A stretch of 42,188 bases of DNA from an uncultured Bacteroidales bacterium (lineage in GTDB: Bacteria > Bacteroidota > Bacteroidia > Bacteroidales > F082): the NCBI GenBank assembly GCA_905233685.1, contig CAJOEZ010000013.1:12197-54384 (forward strand), given 5' to 3'. The notes beneath the pieces are model-generated. The model saw nothing but the letters and a program-made list of their open reading frames with translations. It had not been told where the DNA came from and ran no database searches. Within the stretch, counting starts at the first letter, position 1. The number at the start of each line of letters is the position of its first letter. Position numbers and translations under genes: made by a program. Positions 1 to 8,189 of the stretch are shown here, one piece after another.

Positions 1-1
1 C

Positions 2-2383
2 AACGTCGGCAACGAAGGTTATGTCATGGTGTCAGCTGATGACTTCTATCGTCCCATTTTGGGCTACTCCGACGAAGGCATTTTCGATGCCCAAAACATC
101 AACCCCAACTTGGGCTACATGCTCAACAGGGTGATTGAGAGCCGTAGCGACAAATTCACGGGCGAGCCTACGCCCAAAGTCGCTGCTGAATGGCAGAACG
201 TGATGAACACAGGTAAGCTGATTTCCCGCAACGGCAATCGCAAAAAGTTTTATCTTGTGCAGACCAAGTGGGACCAGAGCTATCCTTACAACTACTACTG
301 CCCACAGGCCACCGGTGGCCCTGGCGGACATGTTTATGCTGGCTGCGTCGCCACAGCTATGAGCCAGGTGATGAAGTATTGGAATCATCCGCTGCAAGGC
401 ACGGGTAGCCACACTGACTACAACTCCGGTTTCGGCGCTCTGACCGCCAACTTCGGTGAGACCACTTACGACTGGGACAACATGCCCGTTTCACTCTCGA
501 GCGGCTCGCCTCAAGAGCAGATTGATGCCGTGGCTACGCTGATGTACCATTGCGGCATCGCCGTCGACATGCACTATGCCATCGATGGTAGCGGTGCTTA
601 TTCGCAAGACGTGCCGAGCAGAATCTACCAGTATTTCAGCTACACCAACCAAGCCGTTCTCAGAAGCAGAGACAATTACACTTACGAGAACTGGGCCGCC
701 ATGCTGACCGAATCATTCGACATGGGCTGGCCGCTTTATTATTCTGGCCAAGGCTCTGACGGTGGCCACGCTTTCGTTTGCGACGGCTATGACGATAGCA
801 ACGGCTTCTTCCACTTCAACTGGGGTTGGGGCGGCAGCGGCGACAACTACTTCGACTTCGACAAAATCGACTACAACAGTTCCGATGGCGCCATCTTCAA
901 CTTCGTTCCGATCGATGTTTACAATTCCACTGCCCAGGCACCCACTAACCTCACGGTGAATCCTGCTGCCAACTATGTTTTGTCAGCCACCGTGTCGTGG
1001 ACCAATCCTTCCAAGACCTTGAACAACAGCAACCTGACCTCCATTGACCAGATTGTGGTGTGCCGCGATGGCGAAATCATCTATACGGAAGACAATGTGA
1101 CTCCTGGTGCCACAATGACCATCACCGATAACACTGTGCCGCGTTTCGACGCTTTCGACTATACGGTGTACGCCATTTGCGGTGGTAACCACGGCAAGAT
1201 TGCTTACCTGAGGAAAGTCAGCTTTGGTCCCACTTGTACGTGGAACGTCAACGTCACTAAGGCTTCCTTCCAAGGATTCCGTGGTGGCGCCATTCATGTC
1301 TACAATTCTGCTGGCACTGAAATCGGCCAAGTGACTGTCAGCAACTCCAGCATCCAATCCATCCCCGTTGATGTGGCTCTCGGTATGGTGTCATTCGGCT
1401 GGTCGGCTCCGACCCAGTCGGGTGCCTTCGACATGGCCTTCACCATCAAGGATTCGCAAAACAACGCTGTCTTCACCTATTCAGGTTCTTCTTCCGACCT
1501 CGCCGAAGGCATCTTCTTCCATACCAACAACGGTTGCGGAAGCCAACCTGGTTCGGATGTGCCTTCCAACCTGATAGCTGTGGTTGATTCTGAGAACAAC
1601 CGCAACATCAACGTCTCTTGGGACGGTGTCAACGATCCGGGCTACGGCTATGTGGTGTATCGCGACAATACGATGTATCGCCTTATTCCCGATGCCACTT
1701 CCTTCGTTGATGAAAATGCCGATTTGGGTGGCCATTGCTACTATGTGGGCTTCCTCTTCGACGGCGGCGAAAACGGCGAGTATTCCAACGAGTCATGCGC
1801 CACTTCTGGTGAGTGCTATGCCCCGCGTAACCTCGACTTTGAGTACACGGGCAACAACAACAAGATTAAACTGTTGTGGGAGAAACCTGAACCCTCCGAC
1901 GGGCTTTCTGGCTACTACCTCTTCAGAAAGACTGACGATACGGATTATGACAGAATCAAGCTGTTAGGTGCCAATGCCACCAGCTATACCGACAACACGG
2001 CCAACGCCGATGGCACATGGTACTACTACAAGCTCTACGCTTGCTACAACGACCTTGATGATTGCGTGTCGGCTCCGGCCAACTGGATTGGTGACGAGAA
2101 TCAGTTCTATCTCCACGTGCTGTATTCAATGGACGGCATTGAAGAGATGGAAAACGACATGGTGTCGCTCTATCCGAACCCTGCCAACAACATCTTCACG
2201 GTGGAAGGTGAGGGCTTGCAGCACATCACAGTTTACAACACCATCGGTCAGAGAGTGTATGATGCCGACTGCGAAGGCAACTCGACAACCATCAGTCTGA
2301 GCGGTGTTGAAACTGGAATCTACATGGTGAGCATCGCCACGGAGAACGGCAACGCCACCAAGCGCATTACCATCATTCGATAA
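2..2383 (+). CDS. C10 family cysteine protease with T9SS sorting domain (5' end outside window)
   Basis: Secreted papain-like protease of the streptopain (SpeB, C10) family. The reading frame is open from base 2 and the residues before the first ATG (26) continue the propeptide, so the true start lies upstream. Counting from that ATG, the propeptide end (VSADDFYRPILGYS, residues 2-15) is followed by the catalytic Cys107 in YAGCVATAMSQV and the catalytic His248 in GGHAFVCDGYDD, with the NWGWGG motif after it. Residues about 300-700 are beta-rich, with at least two fibronectin III-like modules. The last 71 residues, opening with LYPNPANN, are a type IX secretion sorting domain, so the enzyme should be exported and surface-attached or released. 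Substrate unknown. Family assignment is firm; the role as a nutritional or virulence protease is not decidable. Confidence 0.93.
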   Translation, partial: NVGNEGYVMVSADDFYRPILGYSDEGIFDAQNINPNLGYMLNRVIESRSDKFTGEPTPKVAAEWQNVMNTGKLISRNGNRKKFYLVQTKWDQSYPYNYYCPQATGGPGGHVYAGCVATAMSQVMKYWNHPLQGTGSHTDYNSGFGALTANFGETTYDWDNMPVSLSSGSPQEQIDAVATLMYHCGIAVDMHYAIDGSGAYSQDVPSRIYQYFSYTNQAVLRSRDNYTYENWAAMLTESFDMGWPLYYSGQGSDGGHAFVCDGYDDSNGFFHFNWGWGGSGDNYFDFDKIDYNSSDGAIFNFVPIDVYNSTAQAPTNLTVNPAANYVLSATVSWTNPSKTLNNSNLTSIDQIVVCRDGEIIYTEDNVTPGATMTITDNTVPRFDAFDYTVYAICGGNHGKIAYLRKVSFGPTCTWNVNVTKASFQGFRGGAIHVYNSAGTEIGQVTVSNSSIQSIPVDVALGMVSFGWSAPTQSGAFDMAFTIKDSQNNAVFTYSGSSSDLAEGIFFHTNNGCGSQPGSDVPSNLIAVVDSENNRNINVSWDGVNDPGYGYVVYRDNTMYRLIPDATSFVDENADLGGHCYYVGFLFDGGENGEYSNESCATSGECYAPRNLDFEYTGNNNKIKLLWEKPEPSDGLSGYYLFRKTDDTDYDRIKLLGANATSYTDNTANADGTWYYYKLYACYNDLDDCVSAPANWIGDENQFYLHVLYSMDGIEEMENDMVSLYPNPANNIFTVEGEGLQHITVYNTIGQRVYDADCEGNSTTISLSGVETGIYMVSIATENGNATKRITIIR

Positions 2384-2408
2384 ACACGTGATTATTCAGA
2401 TATGTCGC

Positions 2409-2441
2409 AAACGGCCGCCTCGTTGTTCGGGGTGGCCGTTT
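2409..2441 (+). terminator. Hairpin terminator after the C10 protease
   Basis: AAACGGCC (2409-2416) pairs perfectly with GGCCGTTT (2434-2441), with further pairing possible inside. The following T-tract is weak. The hairpin lies between the convergent protease and hybrid kinase genes, so it could serve both. Confidence 0.6.
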
Positions 2442-2450
2442 GATTTGTAG

Positions 2451-4910
2451 CTAACCGATGCCAAGTTTCTCCTCAAGCATGTCGAGCAATTCGTCAGTTT
2501 GAGCCATGAATTGGACGGCATCGTCTTTCCATTCAGGATAGTCCGACGCTTGCCCTTTTCCACGCAGTGCGTTCATCCGCGACAGGAATGCAGTGTCACG
2601 CTCTAATTGGGTGAACATCGGAAGCATCTTATGGCAAAGTGCCTGGGCTGCAACAAAATCATCGTTTTCGATGGAGGCGTTCATTGAAACCAAGTCGTCG
2701 GCTGTAGATTGGGCAAACACTTCCAACACCTGTCGGATGGACTCGTCGTCATGGCCCATTGTTTCGCAGAAATTCGGGAACATGTCCGACAACGGGCTAT
2801 TGTTGTCGCTTTCGGAATCACTTGAAGCAATGCTTCCAAACAAAGCCTCCAACTGCTTGATGTTAAACGGTTTTTGCAAAAAACCATCGAAGCCTTCTTC
2901 CTTGGCTTTTTCGGTAGTGTATTCAATGCGTCCGGTCATGAGGATGATGGGTTTCTTGTTGTCGACTTCCTTGACGAGATAGAGGATGTCGTTGCCGCTC
3001 ACGGCGCCCATCTCACGATCGGTGAGGATGTAGTCGTAGTCCTGGATTTGTTGTAGTGCATTGTCTAAGTCGTTCATCGAACGGCAAGGGATGGCCTGGT
3101 GCCCGAGACGGTGCAGCATATTGTCGATGACGGAAAGGAGTGTGTTGTCGTCGTCAATGACTAAAATATTGAGGCTCTTTTTATTGCCATTTGAAACTTT
3201 ACTGTCTTCTTCGATTCGTTCAAGTTCCTCCACGGGCAGTCGGATTTCGAAATGCGAACCTTTACCGACTTCCGATTCGACGTGAATTTCGCCACCGAGC
3301 AGGTCCACTAATCCCTTGACCACGGACATTCCGTAACCGCTGCCTTCGGCGAACTGGTTGTAGGTCTCGATGCGCACAAAGGGCTTGAACACCTCTTCCA
3401 ATTTGTCCTCCGGGATGCCCACGCCCGTATCAATAATGTCGAAAACGATGAGATTTCTGCCTATTCTTGCCTTGAAACCGACCATGCCTTCAAGTGTGTA
3501 TTTGATGCCGTTGGAGATGATGTTGATAAGTATCTGTTTGATTTTCAGTCGGTCTGAAAGTACCATAGAGCCCCTCTCAATGCTGTTCTCGTATTCGAAT
3601 TGCAGGTTTTTGTGTCGGGCCAACGGCATAAACATCTCGGCTGTTTCGTCGCAGAGCTCACAGATGTCGAAGGCTTCCTTGCTGATTTGCAGCTTGCCTT
3701 GTTCGAGGCTGGAGAATTCCAAAAGGTTGTTCAAGAGGTTGAGGATGTGGTCTGCTGACTGTTGTATCGAGTTGATTTCCTTTTCGTTATCCCCTTTTTC
3801 CATCAGTTCCACATAGCCCATGATGGAGCTCAGCGGCGCCTTGATGTCGTGAGAGACGGAGAGCAGCAGCTTGTGTCGGCTCTCCATGATTTCTTCGGTT
3901 TTACGTTTGGCTTCCTCGGCGGCGCGGCGTGCACGATAGCCTTTGTTTACATCGCTGATAATCAGGATGACAAAGATGATAATCAGCAATAAAGTGGCCG
4001 CTCCAATGAGTACAGAAATGTGGGTGTTTTCCTCAATGAGTGCTTCACTTTTGCCGATTTCTGCCACGGCAGAGTCGAGAATCTCTTGGTTGAGGCGTAT
4101 TAATAAGGTGGAAATCTGCTCGGAGAGTTGGTTGTCGGCTCTGACCAATTCCTGCGTTTTTCTCTCGTACTCCTTGATTTTGTTCCAATACTCGGCCTTG
4201 GCTTTGTTAGAAAGCACGCGTAAATCGTTGAGGATGGTGAGCGAATCGGGGTGTTGCTGTTGGATGCGGAGGGTGTCGGTGCGCTCGATGGAGATGTGCA
4301 CGAGGCTGTCTTCCGTCGGGCTGGTGGGTTTGAACACATTGCCAACACGTCCCCAAAAGCCTTTCTTTTCAACAGTTTTTGGCACGTGGATGATGGTGTC
4401 TTTCGACACTTTGGTGACCACAATTTCCTCCTCGGGTGGAGGCGGCAGGTAGTCGTCGATGGTGCGGTCGAATTCGGCCAAGGGATTGAAGTCGTGGAAC
4501 TGTTTCGATAGCTCGTTGCTGAGTTTGCCCTTACTCTTGATGAGTTTTTCTATCTCGTTCACCATCAGCTTGTTGTCTTCGCTGATTTCAATCATCATCA
4601 GCGAGTCGGTTTGGTCGGTAATCTGTTTGCAGACGCTGTTGAACTGCTTTTTGTACTTGGATTGCTCGGTGAAGGCATAGAGGTTGGCCGCAGTTTGGGC
4701 TTCGTGGACATTTTTGGTGAAGCGGTTGGCCCAGTCGAGAGCTACGTGTTGTGTGTTTATGTTAGTGCGTTGGTTTTCAATGGTTTTACGCAGGTTAAAG
4801 ATGTAGTAGAACAAGGCCGTGCAAAGGGCGATGACGAACAGGTAGGCGATGACGATTTTCCAGCTTGTTCGTCGCTCAATGGAGGTTTTGCTATGGCTTT
4901 GTTTCGACAT
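2451..4910 (-). CDS. Hybrid sensor histidine kinase / response regulator with C-terminal HPt domain
   Basis: Inner-membrane phosphorelay sensor of 819 residues. A first membrane segment (about 18-39) and a second (about 298-320) bracket a roughly 255-residue extracytoplasmic sensor that is largely helical and contains a proline run (155-159). The cytoplasmic part has a HisKA domain with His354 (SVSHDIKAPL), a HATPase domain with N-box Asn467 and DTGVGIP, a receiver domain with IDDD (585-588) and phospho-acceptor Asp631, and a C-terminal HPt-like helix bundle with His760 (ALCHKM). A His-Asp-His relay inside one protein implies a separate output regulator; none is adjacent. The gene is divergent from the phosphoesterase at 4967. 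The start codon lies only seven bases past its predicted promoter element. The signal sensed is unknown. Confidence 0.92.
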   Translation of the reverse strand: MSKQSHSKTSIERRTSWKIVIAYLFVIALCTALFYYIFNLRKTIENQRTNINTQHVALDWANRFTKNVHEAQTAANLYAFTEQSKYKKQFNSVCKQITDQTDSLMMIEISEDNKLMVNEIEKLIKSKGKLSNELSKQFHDFNPLAEFDRTIDDYLPPPPEEEIVVTKVSKDTIIHVPKTVEKKGFWGRVGNVFKPTSPTEDSLVHISIERTDTLRIQQQHPDSLTILNDLRVLSNKAKAEYWNKIKEYERKTQELVRADNQLSEQISTLLIRLNQEILDSAVAEIGKSEALIEENTHISVLIGAATLLLIIIFVILIISDVNKGYRARRAAEEAKRKTEEIMESRHKLLLSVSHDIKAPLSSIMGYVELMEKGDNEKEINSIQQSADHILNLLNNLLEFSSLEQGKLQISKEAFDICELCDETAEMFMPLARHKNLQFEYENSIERGSMVLSDRLKIKQILINIISNGIKYTLEGMVGFKARIGRNLIVFDIIDTGVGIPEDKLEEVFKPFVRIETYNQFAEGSGYGMSVVKGLVDLLGGEIHVESEVGKGSHFEIRLPVEELERIEEDSKVSNGNKKSLNILVIDDDNTLLSVIDNMLHRLGHQAIPCRSMNDLDNALQQIQDYDYILTDREMGAVSGNDILYLVKEVDNKKPIILMTGRIEYTTEKAKEEGFDGFLQKPFNIKQLEALFGSIASSDSESDNNSPLSDMFPNFCETMGHDDESIRQVLEVFAQSTADDLVSMNASIENDDFVAAQALCHKMLPMFTQLERDTAFLSRMNALRGKGQASDYPEWKDDAVQFMAQTDELLDMLEEKLGIG

Positions 4911-4917
4911 GGTGCCG

Positions 4918-4951
4918 CAAAAATAAAACTTTTTCCTAAATTTGCGGCAAA
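4918..4951 (-). promoter_or_regulatory. Predicted promoter of the hybrid kinase
   Basis: On the minus strand TATTTTTG (complement of 4918-4925) fits the Bacteroidota -7 element TAnnTTTG. A TTTG (complement of 4948-4951) lies 22 bases upstream. The G of the -7 box is seven bases from the ATG, so the mRNA would be almost leaderless. Confidence 0.55.
4937..4944 (+). promoter_or_regulatory. Predicted -7 element of the phosphoesterase gene
   Basis: TAAATTTG matches TAnnTTTG exactly and is 22 bases before the ATG at 4967. No TTTG is seen at the usual -33 distance. It overlaps the divergent kinase promoter, so the two polymerases would compete. Confidence 0.5.
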
Positions 4952-4966
4952 TTCAATCCTTGACCT

Positions 4967-6424
4967 ATGAATAAAAAGAAAGTGTTGCTGTTGCTCGCCT
5001 TGGTGGCGGTAGTTTTGTATCTTGTCCTTCGCAATCAACCGAAAGAGGAGTCTGAACAGGTTGAAACGCCTGTGGCCGCTGGCGAAACAGAGATTAACAT
5101 CCTCACAGTAAACGACATGCACTCGGCAATAGATCAGTTCCCGAAATTCGCGGCCATGGTCGACAGCCTACGTGCCGATTATCCTGATTTGCTTCTTTTT
5201 TCAGCCGGCGACAACCGCACGGGCAATCCCGTCAATGACCAGTACAAACCGACCAATTATCCGATGATTACGCTGATGAACCAGACCGGTTTTGATGTCA
5301 CTGCGGTGGGCAACCACGAATGGGACGGCAACATCGGGCCCATGCAGGCCGACATCGAACGCGCCCATTTCCCGTTCATTTGCGCCAACGTATTTGTTCC
5401 CGATTCGATAAAGCTAGATATTAAGCCCTATATAATCATTGAAAATCAGGGTGTTAAATTGGCTGTTGTGGGCATGATAGAGTTACATGCCAATGGCCTG
5501 CCAGGGGCGCATCCCAATAATCTGAAAAAGGTGAGCTTCAAGCGAGCAGAGAAGGGGCTTCCTGACTACAAATATCTTAAAAACCAGACCAATGCCTTCA
5601 TCTTGCTGTCGCATTGCGGCTATGATGTCGACCTTGAACTGGCGCAGGCTAACCCATGGATGGATGTCATCATCGGCGGCCACACGCACACTTTGATTGA
5701 GCATCCCTCCGAGACCAACGGCGTGCTGATTACGCAATCGGGTGCCCATCTGAAATACGCCACTTTGGTGAAACTAAGGTTCAAGGATGGGAAACTCGTT
5801 GGAAAGAAGGCTATCGTGCTGAATGTCAACAATTCAACTCGCGAGAACCGCGAAGTGGCAAAGATGGTGGCTGACTTCAATAATGCACCAGAGCTGGAAG
5901 AGGCTCTTGCTACTGCCGTCACCAAATTCGAGAATCGGGAGGAGCTGGGCTGCATGATGACCGATGCCATTCGTGAGGCTTCGGGAGCGGATTTTGCTTT
6001 CCAGAACACGGGAGGTCTGCGCATCGACCGTTTGAAAAAGGGACCTATCACCGTAAAGGACGTTTACACCATCGACCCATTCTGCAACGAAATTGTTGTG
6101 TATCAGATGACTGGCCAGCAGGTGAAGCGGTTCATTGTCAACACCTATAAGAAAAACGGCGGGTATCCGTCTTATGTCTCTGGCATGACTTACGAAATAA
6201 CTGATGACGGCAAGAATATCAGCGTGTTCGTTACATCCGACAAGGGGAATTTCTCAACGAAGAATATATATAAGGTAGCCATCAACAGCTACATGGCCTC
6301 GACGGTCAACATCGAAAGCGTTGACGAGGGGCAAAGTATCTATATGACCACCGAAGAAGCATTGATTGATTTTTTGCGCAAACATAAAACCGTTGACTAT
6401 CAAGGTGTTTCAAGAACAAAGTAA
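4967..6424 (+). CDS. Bifunctional metallophosphatase / 5'-nucleotidase, membrane-anchored
   Basis: Member of the UshA/CpdB-like family that hydrolyses nucleotides or nucleotide sugars outside the cytoplasm. 485 residues. It opens with a KKK-plus-hydrophobic segment (residues 6-22) without a clear cleavage site, so it is likely tethered in the inner membrane facing the periplasm. Metallophosphatase motifs are present in order: VNDMHS (48-53), SAGDNRTG (79-86), GNHEWD (115-120) and GGHTH (about 237-241). The C-terminal 5'-nucleotidase domain (about 310-460) has the family's NTGGLR motif. The predicted promoter overlaps that of the divergent kinase. Whether the substrate is a nucleotide, a cyclic dinucleotide or a UDP-sugar cannot be read from sequence. 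Confidence 0.9.
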   Translation: MNKKKVLLLLALVAVVLYLVLRNQPKEESEQVETPVAAGETEINILTVNDMHSAIDQFPKFAAMVDSLRADYPDLLLFSAGDNRTGNPVNDQYKPTNYPMITLMNQTGFDVTAVGNHEWDGNIGPMQADIERAHFPFICANVFVPDSIKLDIKPYIIIENQGVKLAVVGMIELHANGLPGAHPNNLKKVSFKRAEKGLPDYKYLKNQTNAFILLSHCGYDVDLELAQANPWMDVIIGGHTHTLIEHPSETNGVLITQSGAHLKYATLVKLRFKDGKLVGKKAIVLNVNNSTRENREVAKMVADFNNAPELEEALATAVTKFENREELGCMMTDAIREASGADFAFQNTGGLRIDRLKKGPITVKDVYTIDPFCNEIVVYQMTGQQVKRFIVNTYKKNGGYPSYVSGMTYEITDDGKNISVFVTSDKGNFSTKNIYKVAINSYMASTVNIESVDEGQSIYMTTEEALIDFLRKHKTVDYQGVSRTK

Positions 6425-6431
6425 AAAATGG

Positions 6432-6463
6432 TTTGCAGGTTTTAATCCGTTTTTGTAATTTTG
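6432..6463 (+). promoter_or_regulatory. Predicted promoter of the aldose epimerase gene
   Basis: TTTG (6432-6435), a 20-base spacer and TAATTTTG (6456-6463) give a full match to the Bacteroidota primary promoter TTTG-N19-21-TAnnTTTG. The ATG follows 34 bases downstream. Confidence 0.7.
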
Positions 6464-6497
6464 CAGCCCAAATTTTTGAAGATTGAAATCGAAAAAG

Positions 6498-7649
6498 ATG
6501 AAAAAAGTATTGTCGATTTTTGCAATCGCCTTATTATTAGCGAGTTGCGGACCAAAGAAGAAGCAAGTGCAACTAATTGATGCGGCAAATTTCAATACCG
6601 AAGTGAACGGCAAGAAAGTGTCGCTTTATACTCTGCATAATGGCTCACTCACAATGCAGGTGACCAACTATGGTGCGCGCGTGGTTGCGTTATGGGTGCC
6701 TGACCGAAAGGGCAGTTACGAGGACGTGGTTTTGGGTTACGACCATATCAATAAGTATTTGAACAATGAAGGAGATCGTTATCTCGGCGCCGTTGTCGGA
6801 CGTTGCGCCAACCGCATTTCCAATGGCACATTTACGCTGAATGGCGTTGAATATCAATTGCCTAAGAACGACGGTGAGAACACACTTCATGGTGGTCTTA
6901 TCGGAGCCGACAAGATGGTTTGGGACGTGCTTTCGAACAACGACAGCGTCATTGAGATGCACGCCTTGTTTACGGATGGTATGGATGGTTTCCCAGGCAA
7001 CCTTGACGTGAACATGACCTATAAGCTGACAAGCGATAACCAGTTCCAAATCAGGTATAAAGCTACGACAGACGCACCAACTTTGTGCAACTTCTCACAC
7101 CATTCGTTCTTCAACCTGAAGGGCGAGGGCAACGGCACTATTCTTGACCAAGAGCTTCAGATTAACTCGCGTTATATGACCACCATCAACGAGCAATTGC
7201 TAACCACGGGCAAGTTCTCCGGAGTGAAAGCTACGCCTTTCGATTTCAGGGAGTCGCACCCCATCGGTGACCATATCAACGATGTGGATGAGCAATTGGC
7301 CAATGCCAAGGGCTACGACCATAACTGGATTGTGGACAAGAGCGACCCGAAAGCCTATACATGGTGTGCCACCCTGACCGACCCTGCCAGTGGACGCCAA
7401 ATGGAGGTTTGGAGCGATCAAGTGGGCTTGCAGTTCTACAGCGGTAACTTCTTCGATGGCAAGGGCATAGGCAAATGTGGCAAACCATTGAAGTATCGTG
7501 AAGGCTTGGCACTTGAAACGCAGTATTTCCCTGATGCCATCAATCATGAGGCCTTGGCGCCATTCCCGATACTTGAACCTGGTCAGGAGTACCGCCAGTT
7601 CTGCGACTACAAATTCACGGTATTGCCCAAAGAGAACAAGAGAAAATGA
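6498..7649 (+). CDS. galM: Aldose 1-epimerase (galactose mutarotase), lipoprotein
   Basis: Interconverts alpha and beta anomers of aldoses such as galactose or glucose. I place the start at the ATG at 6498, not the in-frame TTG at 6483, because it gives a clean lipoprotein signal: MKKVLSIFAIALLLASC with lipobox Cys17. The enzyme should therefore sit on a membrane outside the cytoplasm, where it would act on sugars released by glycan breakdown. Family motifs present are the early VTNYGARV strand, GRCANRI, the catalytic-His motif HHSFFNL and the catalytic-Glu motif LALETQYFPD. Length (383 residues) is normal for the family plus signal. It has its own promoter and a strong terminator. Confidence 0.93.
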   Translation: MKKVLSIFAIALLLASCGPKKKQVQLIDAANFNTEVNGKKVSLYTLHNGSLTMQVTNYGARVVALWVPDRKGSYEDVVLGYDHINKYLNNEGDRYLGAVVGRCANRISNGTFTLNGVEYQLPKNDGENTLHGGLIGADKMVWDVLSNNDSVIEMHALFTDGMDGFPGNLDVNMTYKLTSDNQFQIRYKATTDAPTLCNFSHHSFFNLKGEGNGTILDQELQINSRYMTTINEQLLTTGKFSGVKATPFDFRESHPIGDHINDVDEQLANAKGYDHNWIVDKSDPKAYTWCATLTDPASGRQMEVWSDQVGLQFYSGNFFDGKGIGKCGKPLKYREGLALETQYFPDAINHEALAPFPILEPGQEYRQFCDYKFTVLPKENKRK

Positions 7650-7668
7650 TTCTTTCATAAAAGTTAAG

Positions 7669-7699
7669 CCTCGCATTCATAGGATGCGAGGTTTTTTTA
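7669..7699 (+). terminator. Rho-independent terminator after galM
   Basis: CCTCGCAT (7669-7676) pairs perfectly with ATGCGAGG (7684-7691) around a seven-base loop, followed by seven T (7692-7698). Confidence 0.88.
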
Positions 7700-7707
7700 T
7701 ATTTTTG
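7700..7707 (+). promoter_or_regulatory. Predicted -7 element of the VOC gene
   Basis: TATTTTTG abuts the T-tract of the galM terminator and lies 20 bases before the ATG at 7728. There is no recognisable -33 TTTG because that position falls inside the terminator stem. Confidence 0.5.
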
Positions 7708-7727
7708 CGGTATCAAAACGAAGAATT

Positions 7728-8189
7728 ATGCTGAAATTCAAATGCCCGTTGCTGGCAGTTACAGACATGGAGAAGGCCATCACTTTTTATGAAGAAGTGA
7801 TAGGCGATCGCGTTGCCTTCGACTTTGGCGAGAATGTCCAATTTGAAGGCGGTTTCGCACTGCAAGAGATGAAGAAATGGAAGGCGATGATTCATACGGA
7901 CGCAGTCCAAACGAAGTCAAACAATGCCGAACTTTATTTTGAGGAAAAGGACTTTGACAAGTTTCTGGAATACCTGAAGGAATTCCCTGAGATTCAGTAC
8001 GTTCACGGTGTCGAGGAAGCCCCTTGGGGACAGCGCATTGTACGCTTCTATGACCCTGATTTCCATATCATTGAAGTCGGTGAGCCGATGGATGCGGTCA
8101 TCAAGAGATTGTTTGCATCGGGTATGACGGTGGAACAAGTTTCCGAAAAATCACAATACCCCATCGAGTACGTCAAGCGGTTTGCGTGA
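7728..8189 (+). CDS. VOC (glyoxalase/bleomycin-resistance fold) family protein
   Basis: Small 153-residue protein with the vicinal-oxygen-chelate fold: an opening strand and helix (LLAVTDMEKAITFYEEVIG, residues 8-26), a second half with GQRIVRFYDPDFHIIEVGEP (about 104-123), and a helical tail (about 124-153) that resembles a short three-helix segment. The metal-binding pattern is only partly visible, with a His and Glu in the DFHIIEVGE strand. The substrate is unknown; glyoxalase I, dioxygenase and antibiotic-binding proteins share this fold. The stop codon overlaps the next ATG by one base (TGATG), so it is translationally coupled to the ABC-F gene. Confidence 0.85.
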   Translation: MLKFKCPLLAVTDMEKAITFYEEVIGDRVAFDFGENVQFEGGFALQEMKKWKAMIHTDAVQTKSNNAELYFEEKDFDKFLEYLKEFPEIQYVHGVEEAPWGQRIVRFYDPDFHIIEVGEPMDAVIKRLFASGMTVEQVSEKSQYPIEYVKRFA

